A stretch of DNA of 15,459 bases from Clostridium sp. (lineage in GTDB: Bacteria; Bacillota; Clostridia; Lachnospirales; Lachnospiraceae). The position numbers were made by a program, and so were the translations under genes. Each line of letters opens with the position of its first letter. Within the stretch, counting starts at the first letter, position 1. The stretch spans positions 1-15,459 of the forward strand of contig JAEDOC010000038.1 of NCBI GenBank assembly GCA_016302185.1. Direction: 5' to 3'. This document shows positions 13,581 through 15,459 of the stretch, in pieces. The notes beneath the pieces are model-generated. The model worked only from the letters and a program-made list of their open reading frames with translations, ran no database searches and had not been told where the DNA came from.

Positions 13581-14273
13581 GCGCCCCCGGCGAGTTATCC
13601 GGCAGATACTGGAAAACAGCCGGTTACTACAGCTGCGAACATAATCCTCATATTCTTCTTTTTTGATCTCGTACCGACAGCCCCAGGAAGAAACCACAAG
13701 GGTTTCTTCCCGGGTTGCTGTCACCGTTACGTAATGGGCACGAATGCGGCAGACCGGAACAAGACTTTCGTCCTCTGCTCTTCGGTAAAGCGTCACCCCT
13801 GCTTTTTTCCAGAAGAATGGGAACGGCGCTCCGACGGAAAGAATCACCGGGAGATCGGCCTGCAGCATCCGAACAATCTCCTCTTCCAGAATCCGCCGGC
13901 CGGTTCCCCAGGCTGCCCGGAAGGGAAGCCGGTGAAATCGGAAATAAAGATTTAATCCGGCAGAAAGAAACCAACCCGGCATCCCAAAGCCGGGTATCAG
14001 CGGGAAATACCATCGAAGCTTTCGGATCCAATTCAGGTAATCTTCCATTGAGAATAGATATTCCGAATGTTCTCCGGTCAGATACAGCAGAAGATCTGCC
14101 GCACCGATCAGCCCACATCCATAGTTCTGCACTGTTTTGGCGGGAAACCACTGCTGATTTCCTCCATAGGAGGCTGCTGACTCCTGACAGATCGAAGGAT
14201 AGGGCCTCTGCAGCACTGCCGTCTTCCGTGTTTGATTTCTGTTTTCCGCCTTGCATATTCTCTCTTTTTTCAT
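13548..14273 (-). CDS. papain-fold (C39-like) cysteine peptidase-like protein
   Basis: The 241-residue protein looks like a papain-like cysteine peptidase or a relative of the C39-like peptidases. The candidate nucleophile is Cys53 in QNYGCGLIGAADLLLYL, the helix-start context expected for this fold. The candidate base is His180 in IRAHYVTVTA, followed 15 residues later by VSSWGCRY, which aligns with the papain NSWG motif but has Ser195 in place of the usual Asn. Residues 95-165 carry an aromatic-rich insert. There is no clear signal peptide. ATG at 14273 has GAGG 11 bases upstream, within the cotJC stop region; the gene starts 14 bases after that stop, so it is translationally close to cotJC and perhaps made in the mother cell. 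The 3' end overlaps the ComEC-like gene by 33 bases. Family placement is by motif only. Confidence 0.65.
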   Translation of the reverse strand: MKKERICKAENRNQTRKTAVLQRPYPSICQESAASYGGNQQWFPAKTVQNYGCGLIGAADLLLYLTGEHSEYLFSMEDYLNWIRKLRWYFPLIPGFGMPGWFLSAGLNLYFRFHRLPFRAAWGTGRRILEEEIVRMLQADLPVILSVGAPFPFFWKKAGVTLYRRAEDESLVPVCRIRAHYVTVTATREETLVVSSWGCRYEIKKEEYEDYVRSCSNRLFSSICRITRRGRSATGFFGRKG

Positions 14274-14287
14274 TGGTATCAGTTCCT

Positions 14288-14689
14288 CTACATCTTAGGT
14301 TTATCAAAGGATGGATTGAACGCATAAAAATTACAGCGATCCAGTCGATCCTGCAGGTTGCGCAGGCCCTCTCCGAACCTCTGGAAGTGTACAATCTCCC
14401 GTTCTCTTAAATACCGGATCGGATCGCAGACATCCGGATCCTTTACTACACGCAGGATATTATCATAAGTGGATCTGGCTTTTTGCTCGGCAGCCATATC
14501 TTCATACAGATCCGTAATCGGGTCTCCCTTGGACTGAAATTCACAGGCATTGAACGGAACGCCTCCTGCAGCCTGCGGCCAGATACCTGTCGTATGATCA
14601 ATATAATACGGACCAAAGCCTGACTCCACGATCTGTTCCGGGGTTAAGTTCCGGGTCAGCTGATGAACAATGGCAGCAACGATCTCCAT
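14288..14689 (-). CDS. cotJC: CotJC-like spore coat protein (manganese-catalase family), 5'-truncated
   Basis: The 133 residues match the C-terminal two thirds of CotJC, a spore coat protein with a manganese-catalase fold: GFGPYYIDHTTGIWPQA, CEFQSKGDPITDLYEDMA, REREIVHFQRFGEGL and the usual end FYAFNPSFDK. CotJC normally has about 190 residues with its first helix and a metal-binding Glu upstream of the EELAH motif. Here the homology can be read only back to about 14716 (DTGTEELAH, just before the ATG at 14689), and 25 bases further lies the stop codon of the PTS gene. GAGGAG 9 bases before the ATG is itself part of the EELAH codons, so it is probably chance. The remaining chain keeps the later Glu and His ligands but lacks the first helix, so it is probably a gene remnant or the product of a misjoined assembly. 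The peptidase gene follows 14 bases downstream. Confidence 0.8.
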   Translation of the reverse strand: MEIVAAIVHQLTRNLTPEQIVESGFGPYYIDHTTGIWPQAAGGVPFNACEFQSKGDPITDLYEDMAAEQKARSTYDNILRVVKDPDVCDPIRYLREREIVHFQRFGEGLRNLQDRLDRCNFYAFNPSFDKPKM

Positions 14690-14740
14690 ATGCGCCAGCT
14701 CCTCTGTACCTGTATCTGTACCGGTTTTGCGCCCAGTCTG

Positions 14741-15459
14741 TTATTTCTTCGTCTCAATTACAAATAACGGCTCTCCCGCCTTAATCTCTCCCGTTTTCAA
14801 CAGACGGATGGTCTGATTCGCAGCCAGCCCGGTACAGAGCACCGGGGACATCATGGACAAGGCATTCTGTTCCAGGTATTCCAGATTAAGCTTCAGAAGC
14901 GGATCTCCTTTCTTTACCTTCTGTCCCTTTTTCACCATTGCTTCAAATCCGACCCCCTTCAGGCGGACTGTCTCAATTCCGATATGAATCAGCAGGCTGA
15001 TTCCGGTATCCGTCTGAAATGCGATAGCATGCTTTGTATCAAATAAGAAGAGCACCACTCCATCCTCCGGCGCCCGCACAAAGGGATCCGTCGGAGTAAC
15101 CACAGCGCCGTCTCCCATCATTCCGCCGGCGAATGCCTTATCCGGCACAGAAGAAAGCTCCGCAGCCAGTCCGTCCACCGGGCTGGATATCACGACTGCC
15201 TCTTTTTCTTCCCGCTCCGACCTTCCGTCAAGCTCCTCGCTTTCGTCATGTTCCGCGGCACCGGCATGCTCCGGGTTCTCCAGATACTCCTCCAGCTCTG
15301 CCTTCATGAGTGTAACCTTCGGCCCATACACAATCTGGACTCCGTTTCCGCTTCGAATCACACCGGAAGCACCGGTGTTTTTTAAGACCTCTTCCTCCAC
15401 CAGGGACGCATCCTGTACGGTGCATCGCAGCCGGGTGGCACAGCAGTCCACATCACTGA
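14741..15459 (-). CDS. PTS glucose-family transporter, EIIB-EIIA part (5' end outside window)
   Basis: This is the C-terminal part of a phosphotransferase-system permease of the glucose/N-acetylglucosamine family, which phosphorylates its sugar during uptake. The reading frame is open through the right edge. At the edge is the EIIB phosphorylation motif DVDCCATRLR, in which the Cys before ATRLR would carry the phosphate, and the domain continues to VQIVYGPKVTLMKAELEEYL. An acidic linker of roughly 35 residues follows. The EIIA (Crr-like) domain starts PVDGLAAELSSVPD and contains both histidines of the site, KHAIAFQT and LLIHIGIETVRLKG; the second is the phosphorylated one. It ends normally (PLFVIETKK, stop 14741-14743). 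An EIIC domain is expected upstream outside the window but is not seen. Sugar specificity cannot be told. Confidence 0.93.
   Translation of the reverse strand, partial: SDVDCCATRLRCTVQDASLVEEEVLKNTGASGVIRSGNGVQIVYGPKVTLMKAELEEYLENPEHAGAAEHDESEELDGRSEREEKEAVVISSPVDGLAAELSSVPDKAFAGGMMGDGAVVTPTDPFVRAPEDGVVLFLFDTKHAIAFQTDTGISLLIHIGIETVRLKGVGFEAMVKKGQKVKKGDPLLKLNLEYLEQNALSMMSPVLCTGLAANQTIRLLKTGEIKAGEPLFVIETKK

Noticed and set aside
13648..14394. Minus-strand frame of 248 codons overlapping the papain-like gene and the end of cotJC
   Set aside because: It lacks recognisable motifs and a ribosome binding site, and it covers two frames with clear family signals.

Overview
The window looks like a chromosomal segment of a spore-forming, anaerobic Clostridia member, most likely Lachnospiraceae. 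The evidence is a SleC-type spore cortex-lytic enzyme, a CotJC-type coat protein, GGAGG-type ribosome binding sites on most genes, extended -10 promoters (TGG-TATAAT or TGG-TATACT), and a tRNA without an encoded CCA. No database search was possible, so the taxonomic call is an inference. Apart from the junction described below, I see no phage, insertion sequence, CRISPR array or integration site.

Layout. (1) 1-6714, minus strand, one tight gene train reading right to left: asnA (aspartate-ammonia ligase), lpdA (dihydrolipoyl dehydrogenase), a three-domain Xaa-Pro aminopeptidase, a SleC-like cortex-lytic protein, and a MATE exporter that runs off the left edge. The promoter is at about 6768-6797. 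(2) 6817-7356: a 110-residue hypothetical gene, then tRNA-Pro(GGG) with its own promoter and terminator, all on the minus strand. (3) 7373-8245: a plus-strand Cof-type HAD phosphatase with an extended -10 promoter and a 5' UTR hairpin. It converges on, and overlaps by 31 bp, a 77-residue coiled-coil gene. (4) 8532-9048: a 91-residue protein made almost only of Cys, Asn, Gly, Trp, Arg and Asp, with a terminator downstream and an inverted repeat in its promoter region. (5) 9075-12361: a potassium-uptake cluster, trkA then trkH, followed by a small membrane protein. Five tandem 11-bp repeats abut the trkA -10 box. (6) 12439-13580: a membrane-anchored, ComEC-like metallo-beta-lactamase-fold protein. 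It converges on, and overlaps by 33 bp, a papain-like peptidase gene. (7) 13548-14740: the peptidase gene and, upstream of it, a 5'-truncated cotJC. (8) 14741-15459: the 3' part of a glucose-family PTS enzyme carrying EIIB and EIIA domains, open at the right edge.

How the genes relate. TrkA and TrkH form one K+ uptake system (cytoplasmic NAD-sensing RCK subunit plus channel-like membrane subunit). The SleC-like protein and CotJC/peptidase pair point to sporulation and germination, but they lie in separate transcription units. The remaining genes are metabolic or housekeeping.

Items most worth a second look are the five-unit 11-bp repeat array at trkA, the Cys/Trp/(Arg-Asp) low-complexity protein, the abrupt junction between the PTS gene and the beheaded cotJC, and an 18-bp sequence carried identically by two divergent promoters.
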